From Candidatus Zipacnadia bacterium (GTDB lineage Bacteria > Armatimonadota > Zipacnadia > Zipacnadales > UBA5352), in NCBI GenBank assembly GCA_029821735.1, contig JALGSU010000027.1:1-64000 (forward strand): a DNA stretch of 64,000 nucleotides, given 5' to 3'. Each line of letters starts with the position of its first letter. Position 1 is the stretch's first letter. The notes below the pieces were generated by a model. That model made no database searches. It saw only the letters and a list, made by a program, of their open reading frames with translations, and had not been told where the DNA came from. Of the stretch, positions 41,957 to 50,250 are shown in pieces. The translations under genes were made by a program, and so were the position numbers.

Positions 41957-44360
41957 GTTCCTGTTGCCAATCATAGATCGATGTGACCTCGGGCTGGGGA
42001 CGCGGGGCGTCGGCCAGCGCGAGGGCTTCGTTTGCCTCAAGCACAGCGGGCTCGCCCGCGCCGTCGGTGAACTCGCCGCTGCCTCCGTAGAGCATATTGC
42101 CGATGAACTCGACACCGATGCAGTCCGGTGAGGCGAGGTAGGCCATGGGGGACTTCTCGTCCTTGAGGACGAAGGTGTTGCCGCGGATGATGTGGTCGAA
42201 CGAAGCGTCCTTGGCGAAGAGTCCGACGCCCGCTTCGACGACGAATCTGTTGTAGAGGATCAGCCAATTCTCGTTCATGCCGCCCATCCAGAGCCCCGGG
42301 CGAGGCGAGCTGATGTCACAGTTGTAGACGACGTTGCGCGGACCGTTGGGGCCGTGAGCTGTGTCCTCGGGAGGAGAGGCCCAGGCGCCGAAGCCGTAGC
42401 TGCCGTGATCGCGAATGGAGGTGACCACGCAGTTCTCGAACAGGTTCTCATTGGTCCAGCCGGCGTGCCACTGCATGTCTGAATCGTGGAAGACGGAGTT
42501 GCGGATGACGCAGCCGGCGGTGGCCCACTGCACCAGCGGAGCGTGGCGCATGGAGAAGGTCTCGACGTCCTCCATCAGGCAGTCCCAGGACTGCTGCCAG
42601 GCAACGTAGGCTGTGCCGCCGCCGCCCTTGAACCAGGCGTCGTCGAAGACGCAGTCGCGGATCGTGCACCACTTGGCCATCGAGCCGTTGATCGCGAAGC
42701 GCCCGCACATTTTCACGGTCACGCCCTGTGCCCAGCAGTTCCAGCCATGGCTGAACTGAGCGGTGGTGATCCACAGGTTGTCGGTCTGCTCGATGTAGAG
42801 GTCCTCGAGTCCGCAGCCCTGGATGACTTCCATCTTCTGGATGAAGGAACCGTCCTCGACAGGGAACTCGATGCGCAGAGGCTGGGCGAGGTGGACGGTG
42901 TTGCCCTCGATGGCCTCGATGGTGGTCTCGTAGCGACGGTAGGTGCCCCACTTGCAGGCGTTGCGGGTGAGGGTCTTCCAGCGCTCAGTGGCCGGGCCGT
43001 CAAAGAGGATCGGGTCGCCGACCGCTAGGTCGTCGACGTTCTCGACCTGCACGGCCATGTCGCCGCGCCGCCCGTCTTCGGTCAGCAGCGTCTTTGAGCT
43101 GGCCCACCCACGAGCTTTGAAGTCAATCGCCGCGACACTACCGGGCACGAGCGGATCGGCGGTGAAGTCGGGGTCGAGAATCACGGGAATCTCGCAGGTG
43201 AGAGTGGAGCCGTCCTCGTATTCGCCGACGCCCTTGAGAACTCGCGGGCCCGGCTCGGCCTTCGCGAGGACGTTGCGGCCCGAGCGACGGTACCCGAAGG
43301 TGTTGCCCGAGTGGGTGCTGCGGGTCCAGGTACCGACGAGTTCGTCGCCAATGAAGACGTGCATCTTCTGCACGCCAGTCGGTCGGCAGTGAAGCTCAAC
43401 GGACGTGTTCGGACCGATGGTTCCGCCCGGCTCAGGTGAGTAGAACCGGATGCCCTCTGGTTCGAGTGAGTAACGGAAGATCAGACGCGTGCTGTCCGCG
43501 CCCTGACCGCGAATCACGACGCCATTGTGGCGGATGGTCACCGGGCGGTCGAGGTAATAGGTCCCCGCGCCCAGCACGACCGCGCCGCCCCCGGCCTCAC
43601 CCGCTGCCACGCAGGCGCGGTCGAGCGCGTCGGCATCGTCAACGTCATCGTCGGCGCTCGCGCCATGGTCCTCGATGCGGCAGAACTCGGGCACGTCGGG
43701 GATGCCTCCCTGCACGCCGGTGCGCGTCCAGTTGGGGTAGACAATTCCATCGGGGCCGACGACGTCGGCAGCGGTGAGGCGATCGGTGTCAGAGGCCTTG
43801 AGCTTGTACTGGCCTTCCCAGGGCGGTCGCATGACGTCATCCCCCATCGCGACAAGCTGCAGGTCATCCAGATACGCGTCGACGGTCGCGGCGGCATAGC
43901 TGTGGATCCATATCTCGAGTGAGCGAACGGCGGTGGTGGTGTAGAAGCGCCGGGTGAAGGAGAGCCATTTGCCGTCGGCGCCGCCGAGACCGACGATGTG
44001 AGAGTCCTCGCGATTGAGCCACTCGCCATCCGCGTCATAGGCGCGCACGTACATACCAAGCCCTGAGCCAGAGACGGGGAAGTGTCTGCCGCGAATCTCG
44101 AAGGCGCCGCCACTGTCAACAGGAACGCGAGCGGAGACCACGCCCGAGCCGTTCTTGTCACTGATGTCGATGATGTGCAGAGAGGCGGCTCCAGAGGCGG
44201 CCCGCTCGTCCGGCAGGCAGGTGACGCCCTCTAAATCAGCGATGGTCCAGTCCGCGAGGCCATCCTCGAAGCCCGAGTTTGGCAAGGGCAGAATGGTCTC
44301 ACAGTGGGCGGCGACGCTCAATGTGATTACGCACAGGGCGGCGATTGCGTGGCGGGTCAT
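41946..44360 (-). CDS. Secreted right-handed beta-helix protein (pectate-lyase-superfamily type)
   Basis: The 804-aa protein has a signal peptide (to about residue 20), an N-terminal jelly-roll binding module (about 25-170; LPNSGFEDGLADW) and a parallel beta-helix from about residue 230. The helix opens with the pectate_lyase_3-type entry FCRIEDHGASADDDVDDADAL and the block GGGAVVLGAGTYYLDRPVTI. An inserted beta-sandwich (about 310-400) interrupts it. Later turns (GCGLEDLYIEQTDN, FENCVVTSIRDHGS) are classic beta-helix coils. It is coupled to the lyase gene downstream, supporting a role in glycan breakdown. Confidence 0.88.
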   Translation of the reverse strand: MTRHAIAALCVITLSVAAHCETILPLPNSGFEDGLADWTIADLEGVTCLPDERAASGAASLHIIDISDKNGSGVVSARVPVDSGGAFEIRGRHFPVSGSGLGMYVRAYDADGEWLNREDSHIVGLGGADGKWLSFTRRFYTTTAVRSLEIWIHSYAAATVDAYLDDLQLVAMGDDVMRPPWEGQYKLKASDTDRLTAADVVGPDGIVYPNWTRTGVQGGIPDVPEFCRIEDHGASADDDVDDADALDRACVAAGEAGGGAVVLGAGTYYLDRPVTIRHNGVVIRGQGADSTRLIFRYSLEPEGIRFYSPEPGGTIGPNTSVELHCRPTGVQKMHVFIGDELVGTWTRSTHSGNTFGYRRSGRNVLAKAEPGPRVLKGVGEYEDGSTLTCEIPVILDPDFTADPLVPGSVAAIDFKARGWASSKTLLTEDGRRGDMAVQVENVDDLAVGDPILFDGPATERWKTLTRNACKWGTYRRYETTIEAIEGNTVHLAQPLRIEFPVEDGSFIQKMEVIQGCGLEDLYIEQTDNLWITTAQFSHGWNCWAQGVTVKMCGRFAINGSMAKWCTIRDCVFDDAWFKGGGGTAYVAWQQSWDCLMEDVETFSMRHAPLVQWATAGCVIRNSVFHDSDMQWHAGWTNENLFENCVVTSIRDHGSYGFGAWASPPEDTAHGPNGPRNVVYNCDISSPRPGLWMGGMNENWLILYNRFVVEAGVGLFAKDASFDHIIRGNTFVLKDEKSPMAYLASPDCIGVEFIGNMLYGGSGEFTDGAGEPAVLEANEALALADAPRPQPEVTSIYDWQQEHAR

Positions 44361-44475
44361 GGTGGCGCACCTCCAGATGGCCGATAGCGGCGGCGTAGCA
44401 GCTCAGGTCAACTGAGCGCCTCGGGGCGCGACAGGATATGTCGGGGCAGCGAATCGCTGGGCCGCGGCGCAGCAT

Positions 44476-45036
44476 CTATTGGGTGAACTCACCGAAGCTG
44501 CACTTGCGCACCTGGATGAGGTACTGGACTCCCCCGCCCAAGGTGGTGGTCGCGGCACCTAATACGCCCGCGTACATGGTGCCGTCCTGAGTTGATTTGA
44601 AGACGATGCCATCCATCAGCGGCGTCGTGCGCGTGGAGCTCTTCCACATGAAGGAGCCGGGCTCGGGATTGCGGCTGAGGTAAAGGTGGGGATCGTCGCC
44701 CCAGCGCGCGCCGATGATTTGGACCTGGTAGGCCACGCCCTGCTTGGTGGCAAAGCTGTGTGTTGTGACTTCGCTCAAGGGGGTGGATTGGGTGTAGAAG
44801 TGACCCGTGGTCTTGAGGGTGATGCCAATGAGCTGGGCTTTCGGGACCAGATCCTCGCTCGTCGCCACGCCAGTGATCTCGGCGCCATCGGGCTCGCCAC
44901 CCCAGATGAGAACGTCCTCGGCAAGGCCAGCGGCTGCGCTGGTTGCATCATCGTTGTCAGACCCACAACCAGCGAATATGAGAACCGCGGTAGCCAGGCC
45001 GACCAGTATCCACGTGTGTGTTCTGCTCACAATCAC
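44476..45036 (-). CDS. Small lipoprotein, paralog family member 1
   Basis: The 186-aa product has a lipoprotein signal peptide ending in a lipobox (IFAGC). The GTG start follows GGAGGCGGTGA. The mature part is a beta-rich domain with YQVQIIGARWGDDPHLYLSR, PLMDGIVFKSTQDGTMY and the terminal VRKCSFGEFTQ. All of these recur in five neighbours. The strand pattern (YxVxl...DDxxLYL...F.s..dGtmYv.V....Y.i.V) resembles bacterial pre-peptidase C-terminal (PPC) domains, which is an inference. It is the most diverged copy together with member 2. Located on the outer leaflet of a membrane; role unknown. Confidence 0.9.
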   Translation of the reverse strand: MIVSRTHTWILVGLATAVLIFAGCGSDNDDATSAAAGLAEDVLIWGGEPDGAEITGVATSEDLVPKAQLIGITLKTTGHFYTQSTPLSEVTTHSFATKQGVAYQVQIIGARWGDDPHLYLSRNPEPGSFMWKSSTRTTPLMDGIVFKSTQDGTMYAGVLGAATTTLGGGVQYLIQVRKCSFGEFTQ

Positions 45037-45062
45037 TCACCGCCTCCGGTGCGTTGAGGTTT

Positions 45063-45611
45063 CTATTGGCTGAAGGTGCCGAACTCGCATTTCCTGACAT
45101 GGATCGCATATCGGACCTTGGCGTCGACGAATGAGGTGTAGTGCCCGTGGGCGCCCACGTACATCGTGCCGTCCTGAGCCGAGCGGAAGACAAAGCCTTC
45201 CATCTTGGGAGGCGGGCGCATCGAGTATTTCCAGGCGTCGCTGACGGGGTCAGAGTTGCGGCTGATGACGAGATCAACGTCATCGCCATTGCGCAGCCCG
45301 ACCGCCTCCACCTGGTAAGCGACGCCGGCCTTGGTCGCGAAGCTGTGGACTTTGGTGTCGCCCTCGCCAACGGTTCGCTGGTAAAAGTGCCCGTTGGTCT
45401 TGAGGGCGATCCCGGTGACGGTGGCCTTCACACCCGATTGCGCCCATGCCTCCGGCGCGGGCTCATCGGCGCCGAAGAGCAGGACGTCCTCGGTCGGCAG
45501 GTCGGCCGGACTCGATGACTGCGACTGGTTGGCCCCGCAGCCGGCCAACGCAACCACCGCTGCCGTCAGCAGCGCGAGGCACAGCAACTGACATATTCGT
45601 CTGTCTCTCAT
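45063..45611 (-). CDS. Small lipoprotein, paralog family member 2
   Basis: The 182-aa product (GTG 45620 is an alternative start) has lipobox LAGC and the family core: NGHFYQR, KAGVAYQVEAVGLRNGDDVDLV, FVFRSAQDGTMYVG and terminal HVRKCEFGTFSQ. It is 26 nt upstream of member 1 in the same orientation. The invariant C-terminal Cys suggests a disulfide or a conserved surface. Function unknown. Confidence 0.88.
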   Translation of the reverse strand: MRDRRICQLLCLALLTAAVVALAGCGANQSQSSSPADLPTEDVLLFGADEPAPEAWAQSGVKATVTGIALKTNGHFYQRTVGEGDTKVHSFATKAGVAYQVEAVGLRNGDDVDLVISRNSDPVSDAWKYSMRPPPKMEGFVFRSAQDGTMYVGAHGHYTSFVDAKVRYAIHVRKCEFGTFSQ

Positions 45612-45806
45612 GCAATCCACCGCCAGGATACCGGTAGCGAGGGCCCGGAAGTCGAAGGCCCCTCTGGCGCGTCACTGTCCAGTAATGAATTCACCGCCTG
45701 AACACCGAAGTCCTGCCCATGCCTGACGGAGCCGGGCAGGGCCTCCGGGCGCAGCCGGCGAAGGTGCGTGGCGAGAGCATCCGCCGGATGATGAGGAGCG
45801 ACGTCG

Positions 45807-47624
45807 ATGATGAGAGCGAAGACCAGCTGGATATCGTTGGCAATCATATGCGTGGTAGCGCAATGCGCGATGGCGGCAGACGCTCCGCCGCGAGATCAAC
45901 TCGGGCGCGAAGTGAAGCTGCGGATACTGGTGGACAAGGTCATGACGCCGACGGTGGGCTGGCACACGGAGGAGTGGGTGGTCAAGGAGACCGCTGAGGC
46001 GGGCTTCAACATCTACTCGCCGCGCCTGGGTCATGACGACCTCGACGAGGTGGCTCTGGTCACGCAATGGTGCGAGAAGTACGGGATCTACCACATGCCG
46101 TGGATGCGCGGGACACTGGAGGCGCCCGAAGGGCCGGAGGCAGACGGCAAGCGGATGCTGTGGGCGATCGGCGAGCAGCCACTGTGGAGCCCGAACTCGG
46201 ACGAGTTCTGGGCATGGACCACCGAGTATATCGTCGAGTACGCGCGGATGAGTGCGGAGAACCCGCATATCATGGGCGTGTTCCTGGACTATGAGAATTA
46301 CGCGACGGGGCCGCGGCTGAACAACCTTTACGGGCTGTCGTATGACGACATAATCATGGGCAAGTTTGCTGAGGACACGGGCATCGAGCTGCCTGAGTTG
46401 GGGCCGACGGACCGCAAGGCGTGGCTGGTGGCGCAGGAACTGCATGAGGATTTCGAGGCGTTCGAGATCGCGCACTGGCGGGAGCGTTGCCGGACGCTGC
46501 GGGAAGCGGTTGACGAGTATGACCCGAGCTTCGTCTTCTGCATCTACCCGGCGCCCGGGCCACCGTTCATGCTGGAGGCGGCGTGCAAGGAGTGGGGCAC
46601 CGAGCAGACACCGGTGATTATGGCCGACCCGGGAGTCTACGGGCGACCGTCACGCCTGACGCCCCAAGTCGATGCGCTGCAGTCCAACCGTGAGAAGCTG
46701 GAACGCGCCATGGCAACGACCGCAGAGACGGGCGCGAACTACATCTACTCGGGCGGCATCGACCCGGTGGTGACGGGAGCTGACCCGGAGTTCTGCGCCA
46801 AGAACGCGCTGCTGATCTCGGAGATGACCGCGGGCTATTGGGTGTTCTACGAAGGGCCCAAGTATGACACCACGCACCCGGAGTATTTCAGATGGTTCAA
46901 GTGGGCCAATGACGCGTTGGACGCGGGTGAGCTGACCAAATACAACGAGCCGCGAGAGACTGCCGAGGGGCTGGCGAACCTGGTTCCTGACCCGGCGGGC
47001 ACCGTGGCGCGATTGACTCCGCCGCCGGTCACCGGCGAGGTCATCGAGTATCCGCAGGAGCTGGTGCGCGGGGATCATGTGCTGGTGGTGGCGACGCAGC
47101 CGGGCCAGCAGGTCGAGATCGGCCTGCAGAACTTCAGGCTGGGATCCTACACCGACAAGCTGGTGTGGGACGCGCGCGATGTGCAGGCGGGCGATGACGG
47201 GATGTACATCATCGGGGTATCAGCCGGGCTCAACTGCTTCGGGCTGATGAGCGCGAATGCGCCGACGGCGTTCCTGGCATGGGACCGGACACACCTGATC
47301 GGGCACACCGAGCGCCTGTATTTCTCGGTGCCCGAGGGGATCGAGCAGTTCACGCTCCCGATCGCGGGCGGCGCCGGCGAGACCGTGCGACTGAACGTCT
47401 TCGACACCGAGGGCGAGCTGGTTGCGACCGGGCAGACCAGCCCGGGGAAATCGCGGGCCAACGTCGAAGTGATTGTGGGCGAACGCGCTGCAGGGACGTG
47501 GGCTCTGGAACTGACCGAGGCCGATGAGGGGGCGCTGGAGGACACGCAAGTCAATCTCGACCCGGTGCTGCCTCCATCGCTGGCGCTGGACCCGGCGCAC
47601 GTGTTCGGGGCCGCAGCCGAGTAA
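45807..47624 (+). CDS. Secreted TIM-barrel-like protein of unknown function
   Basis: This 605-aa plus-strand gene lies inside the lipoprotein array. It has a signal peptide (to about residue 23) and GAGGAG 8 nt before ATG. Residues about 35-390 look like a TIM barrel: AGFNIYSPRLGHDD, IMGVFLDYENYATGP (a candidate active-site acid) and SFVFCIYPAPGPPFM. A beta-sandwich follows from about 400. It is similar in style to the extracellular glycosidase-like proteins at 29-39 kb, and no named family is certain. Its stop lies 7 nt from the stop of the convergent lipoprotein gene at 47632. Confidence 0.87.
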   Translation: MMRAKTSWISLAIICVVAQCAMAADAPPRDQLGREVKLRILVDKVMTPTVGWHTEEWVVKETAEAGFNIYSPRLGHDDLDEVALVTQWCEKYGIYHMPWMRGTLEAPEGPEADGKRMLWAIGEQPLWSPNSDEFWAWTTEYIVEYARMSAENPHIMGVFLDYENYATGPRLNNLYGLSYDDIIMGKFAEDTGIELPELGPTDRKAWLVAQELHEDFEAFEIAHWRERCRTLREAVDEYDPSFVFCIYPAPGPPFMLEAACKEWGTEQTPVIMADPGVYGRPSRLTPQVDALQSNREKLERAMATTAETGANYIYSGGIDPVVTGADPEFCAKNALLISEMTAGYWVFYEGPKYDTTHPEYFRWFKWANDALDAGELTKYNEPRETAEGLANLVPDPAGTVARLTPPPVTGEVIEYPQELVRGDHVLVVATQPGQQVEIGLQNFRLGSYTDKLVWDARDVQAGDDGMYIIGVSAGLNCFGLMSANAPTAFLAWDRTHLIGHTERLYFSVPEGIEQFTLPIAGGAGETVRLNVFDTEGELVATGQTSPGKSRANVEVIVGERAAGTWALELTEADEGALEDTQVNLDPVLPPSLALDPAHVFGAAAE

Positions 47625-47631
47625 GCGGGCG

Positions 47632-48198
47632 CTACTGGTTGTAGGTGCCGAACTGGCACTTGCGCACATGGATGCGGTAAAGAGCCGTTGCCTCGCCTTT
47701 GCTGCCCGCGTCGACGAGAATTGAGTCCACGACGTCCACGTACATTATCCCGTCCTTCATGGACTTGAAGACGATACCGTCCATGAGAGGATAGGCCCTG
47801 TTGGATTGCGCCCAACCGCCGTCAGTGAAGGGGCGCGCGGTCCTACCGATGTACAAATCCACATCCACATCAGCGTCCTCACTTATCATCTCCACCTGGT
47901 AACAGACGTTGGCCTTGGTCATGAACCAATTGCTAGCCACATGGTTCTCAAGGACACCCAGCGAGTGGAAGTGCCCGTTGATGCCCAGGTTTATGCCGGG
48001 GGTGTTGGGGTCAATCCCCTTGTCAACCGGGGCGAGAAGTTTGGCGTTGTCGGTGCCGCCAGGGAAGAGCATAATGTCCTCTGCCGGACCCACCAGATCA
48101 GAGTCGCCACCGTCTGATCCGCAGCCCGACAGGGCGAGGACAGCGACCAACGCCAGAACCGTCATCGCCATCAGGACGCGTTGCATTGCCTTGGTCAT
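47632..48198 (-). CDS. Small lipoprotein, paralog family member 3
   Basis: The 188-aa product has lipobox LSGC followed by GSDGGDSDLVGPAEDIMLFPGG. This Cys-Gly-Ser-Asp-Gly-Gly start is shared with members 4-6. Core motifs are NGHFHSLG, NWFMTKANVCYQVEMI, DVDLYIGR, YPLMDGIVFKSMKDGIMYVDV and terminal HVRKCQFGTYNQ. The leader contains GGTGA and the ATGACC start context seen in members 4-6. Confidence 0.92.
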   Translation of the reverse strand: MTKAMQRVLMAMTVLALVAVLALSGCGSDGGDSDLVGPAEDIMLFPGGTDNAKLLAPVDKGIDPNTPGINLGINGHFHSLGVLENHVASNWFMTKANVCYQVEMISEDADVDVDLYIGRTARPFTDGGWAQSNRAYPLMDGIVFKSMKDGIMYVDVVDSILVDAGSKGEATALYRIHVRKCQFGTYNQ

Positions 48199-48220
48199 GG
48201 TTCGTCACCATCTCCCAAAG

Positions 48221-48286
48221 GTAGTGTACACCACACAATGGCTACGAGATTATCACTTGGACATCGTCGCAGACAGCGCTGCCTGC
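48221..48286. promoter_or_regulatory. Duplicated upstream spacer of lipoprotein member 3
   Basis: It contains GTAGTGTACACCAC (near-palindrome, 48221-48234), GGCTACGAGATTATC, and GCAGACAGCGCTGCCTGC (48269-48286; palindrome with one mismatch pair). The same blocks in the same order precede member 4 (48905-48970). Possible operator or terminator for the tandem genes. Confidence 0.55.
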
Positions 48287-48314
48287 CAGGTTGTGTTCAG
48301 CCAGCGGCTCGGTG

Positions 48315-48884
48315 CTACTGGTTGAAGGTGCCGAACTGACACTTGCGCACATGGATGCGATACGGGATGTGGCTGGGCGTCCCGTCGTTATCAGCACCGC
48401 GCACGTCCACGTACATGATCCCGTCCTGGGTGGACTTGAAGACGATGCCGTCCATGAGGGGGTAGTCGCGCCTGGAGCCTTTCCAGTATCCGGTGTTGTA
48501 GGGATGTACGCTCCGGTCGAGATAGAGGTCCACGTCCATGTTCTCGCCCACGGCTATGGCCTCCACCTGATAGCAGACGCCTATCTTTGTCATGAAGTAG
48601 TTGTTGTGCAGGTAGCCCTCCGGTACGGTCAGGGAGTGGAAATAGCCGCTGGTCCCGAGGTTGATGCCCGTAAGGTTGGTGCCGCTCTTGCTGTCACTGG
48701 AGTCGCCGAGCTTGGTGTCTTCAGTGCCACCCGGGAAAAGAACGATATCCTCGGCCGGACTGACCAGGTCAGAAGAACCTCCCCCGTCTGAGCCGCAACC
48801 CAGCAGGACAAGCGTCGTACCCATGCCAACGACCAACGCCAGAACCGCCACCGTCATCAGAACACGTCGCGATGCTCGGGTCAT
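48315..48884 (-). CDS. Small lipoprotein, paralog family member 4
   Basis: The ATG at 48884 is preferred over GTG 48893 because all close paralogs start with ATG-ACC. The 189-aa product has lipobox LLGC, GSDGGGSSDLVSPAEDIVLFPGG, then TGINLGTSGYFHSLTV, NNYFMTKIGVCYQVEAI, VDLYLDRSVHPYNTGYW, YPLMDGIVFKSTQDGIMYVDV and terminal HVRKCQFGTFNQ. Same predicted fold and location as its neighbours. Confidence 0.92.
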   Translation of the reverse strand: MTRASRRVLMTVAVLALVVGMGTTLVLLGCGSDGGGSSDLVSPAEDIVLFPGGTEDTKLGDSSDSKSGTNLTGINLGTSGYFHSLTVPEGYLHNNYFMTKIGVCYQVEAIAVGENMDVDLYLDRSVHPYNTGYWKGSRRDYPLMDGIVFKSTQDGIMYVDVRGADNDGTPSHIPYRIHVRKCQFGTFNQ

Positions 48885-48904
48885 GTTGATCACCGTCTCC
48901 CATG

Positions 48905-48970
48905 GTAGTGTACACCACGCAAGGGCTACGAGATTATCGTTCGGACATCGTCGCAGGCAGCGCTGCCTGC
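48905..48970. promoter_or_regulatory. Duplicated upstream spacer of lipoprotein member 4
   Basis: Contains GTAGTGTACACCAC (48905-48918) and a perfect 18-bp palindrome GCAGGCAGCGCTGCCTGC (48953-48970), collinear with the spacer at 48221-48286. Confidence 0.55.
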
Positions 48971-48998
48971 CGAGTTATGCTCGGTCAACGGCTCGTCG

Positions 48999-49568
48999 CT
49001 ATTGGTTGAAGGTGCCGAACTGGCACTTGCGCACGTGGATGTGGTATGGGATGTTCGGCAATACTCCCTTGGTGCCGTCTGCGAAGCCAAGCACATCCAC
49101 ATACATGATCCCGTCCTGGCCGGACTTGAAGACGATGCCATCCATGAGCGGGTAGCCTCGGGTGGATGACTTCCAGTGGCCATTCGAGTATGGGTGCGAG
49201 TTCCTGCCCATATACAGGTTCACATCTACGTCAAGGCCCTCGGCTATGACCTCCACCTGATAGGAGACGTTGGCCTTGGTCATGAACCAATGGTTTTCCA
49301 CATAGCCCTGAGGGATGTTCCGAGTGTAGAAGTGCCCGTTGTCGCCGAGATTGATGCCAGGCAACTCGCCGGTGATCTTGTCGGCCACAGTATCGAGACC
49401 GGCGACGCTGACGCCGCCCGATAGGATCACAACATCGCCTGCCGATCCGACCAGTTCAGAGTTGCCACCGTCCGATCCGCAGCCCGACATGGCGAACATC
49501 ATAGCGAGGGCAGCGACCAACGCCAGAACCATCATCGTCATCAGATTGCGTCGTTCTGCTCGGGTCAT
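48999..49568 (-). CDS. Small lipoprotein, paralog family member 5
   Basis: ATG 49568 is chosen by comparison with its paralogs; TTG 49574 is possible. The 189-aa product has lipobox MSGC, GSDGGNSELVGSAGDVVILSGG, GINLGDNGHFYTRNIP, ENHWFMTKANVSYQVEVI, VDVNLYMGRNSHPYSNG, YPLMDGIVFKSGQDGIMYVDV and terminal HVRKCQFGTFNQ. Most similar to member 6. Confidence 0.92.
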   Translation of the reverse strand: MTRAERRNLMTMMVLALVAALAMMFAMSGCGSDGGNSELVGSAGDVVILSGGVSVAGLDTVADKITGELPGINLGDNGHFYTRNIPQGYVENHWFMTKANVSYQVEVIAEGLDVDVNLYMGRNSHPYSNGHWKSSTRGYPLMDGIVFKSGQDGIMYVDVLGFADGTKGVLPNIPYHIHVRKCQFGTFNQ

Positions 49569-49622
49569 GGTCAATCACCATCTCTCATTTTAGTGTGGCC
49601 ATTTCCGTCCAGCCACCCGACG

Positions 49623-50195
49623 CTACTGGTTGAAGGTGCCGAACTGGCACTTGCGCACGTGGATGTGATAGGGGATCGACGGCAGGAACTTGACTCCGTC
49701 ATCCGCGCCGCGCACATCGACGTACATGATCCCGTCCTCGGCAGACTTGAAGACGATACCGTCCATGAGGGGGTAGTCGCGAGTGGATGATTTCCAGGCG
49801 CCACCAGTGTAGGGATGCGAACTCCTGCCCAGGTATAGATCCACGTCCATGTCAGTGCCCTCGGCCACGACCTCCACCTGATAGGAGACATTCGTCTTCG
49901 TCATAAACCAGTGGTTGTCCACGTAGTTCCTGGCCACGCTCAAGGAGTAGAAATGCCCATTGTCGCCGAGGTTGATGCCCGCTATGTTGGGGTCGAAGGG
50001 GATTTTCTCAGCCGAAGCATCAAGCTTGGCGGCGCTAACGCCGCCCGGGAGGATCACGGCGTCTTCAGCCGGCCCGACGAGGTCAGAGCTGCCTCCGTCT
50101 GACCCGCAGCCCGACAGGGCGAACATCGCTGCCAAGCCAACGGCCAATGTCAGAACCGCCATCGTCATCAGTGTGCGCCTCAGGGCTTTGGTCAT
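49623..50195 (-). CDS. Small lipoprotein, paralog family member 6
   Basis: The 190-aa product has lipobox LSGC, GSDGGSSDLVGPAEDAVILPGG, GINLGDNGHFYSLSVA, DNHWFMTKTNVSYQVEVV, MDVDLYLGRSSHPYTGGAW, YPLMDGIVFKSAEDGIMYVDV and terminal HVRKCQFGTFNQ. It is the first gene of the minus-strand array, followed in transcription order by members 5, 4 and 3. Confidence 0.92.
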   Translation of the reverse strand: MTKALRRTLMTMAVLTLAVGLAAMFALSGCGSDGGSSDLVGPAEDAVILPGGVSAAKLDASAEKIPFDPNIAGINLGDNGHFYSLSVARNYVDNHWFMTKTNVSYQVEVVAEGTDMDVDLYLGRSSHPYTGGAWKSSTRDYPLMDGIVFKSAEDGIMYVDVRGADDGVKFLPSIPYHIHVRKCQFGTFNQ

Positions 50196-50250
50196 GGTTC
50201 ATCACCGTCTCTCCTGAGAGTGAGGGGCACCTCTGCGTTCCCAGGCGCAG

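Noticed and set aside
45612..45806. Divergent promoter between lipoprotein member 2 and the plus-strand gene
   Set aside because: No hexamer pair with proper spacing was convincing on either strand.
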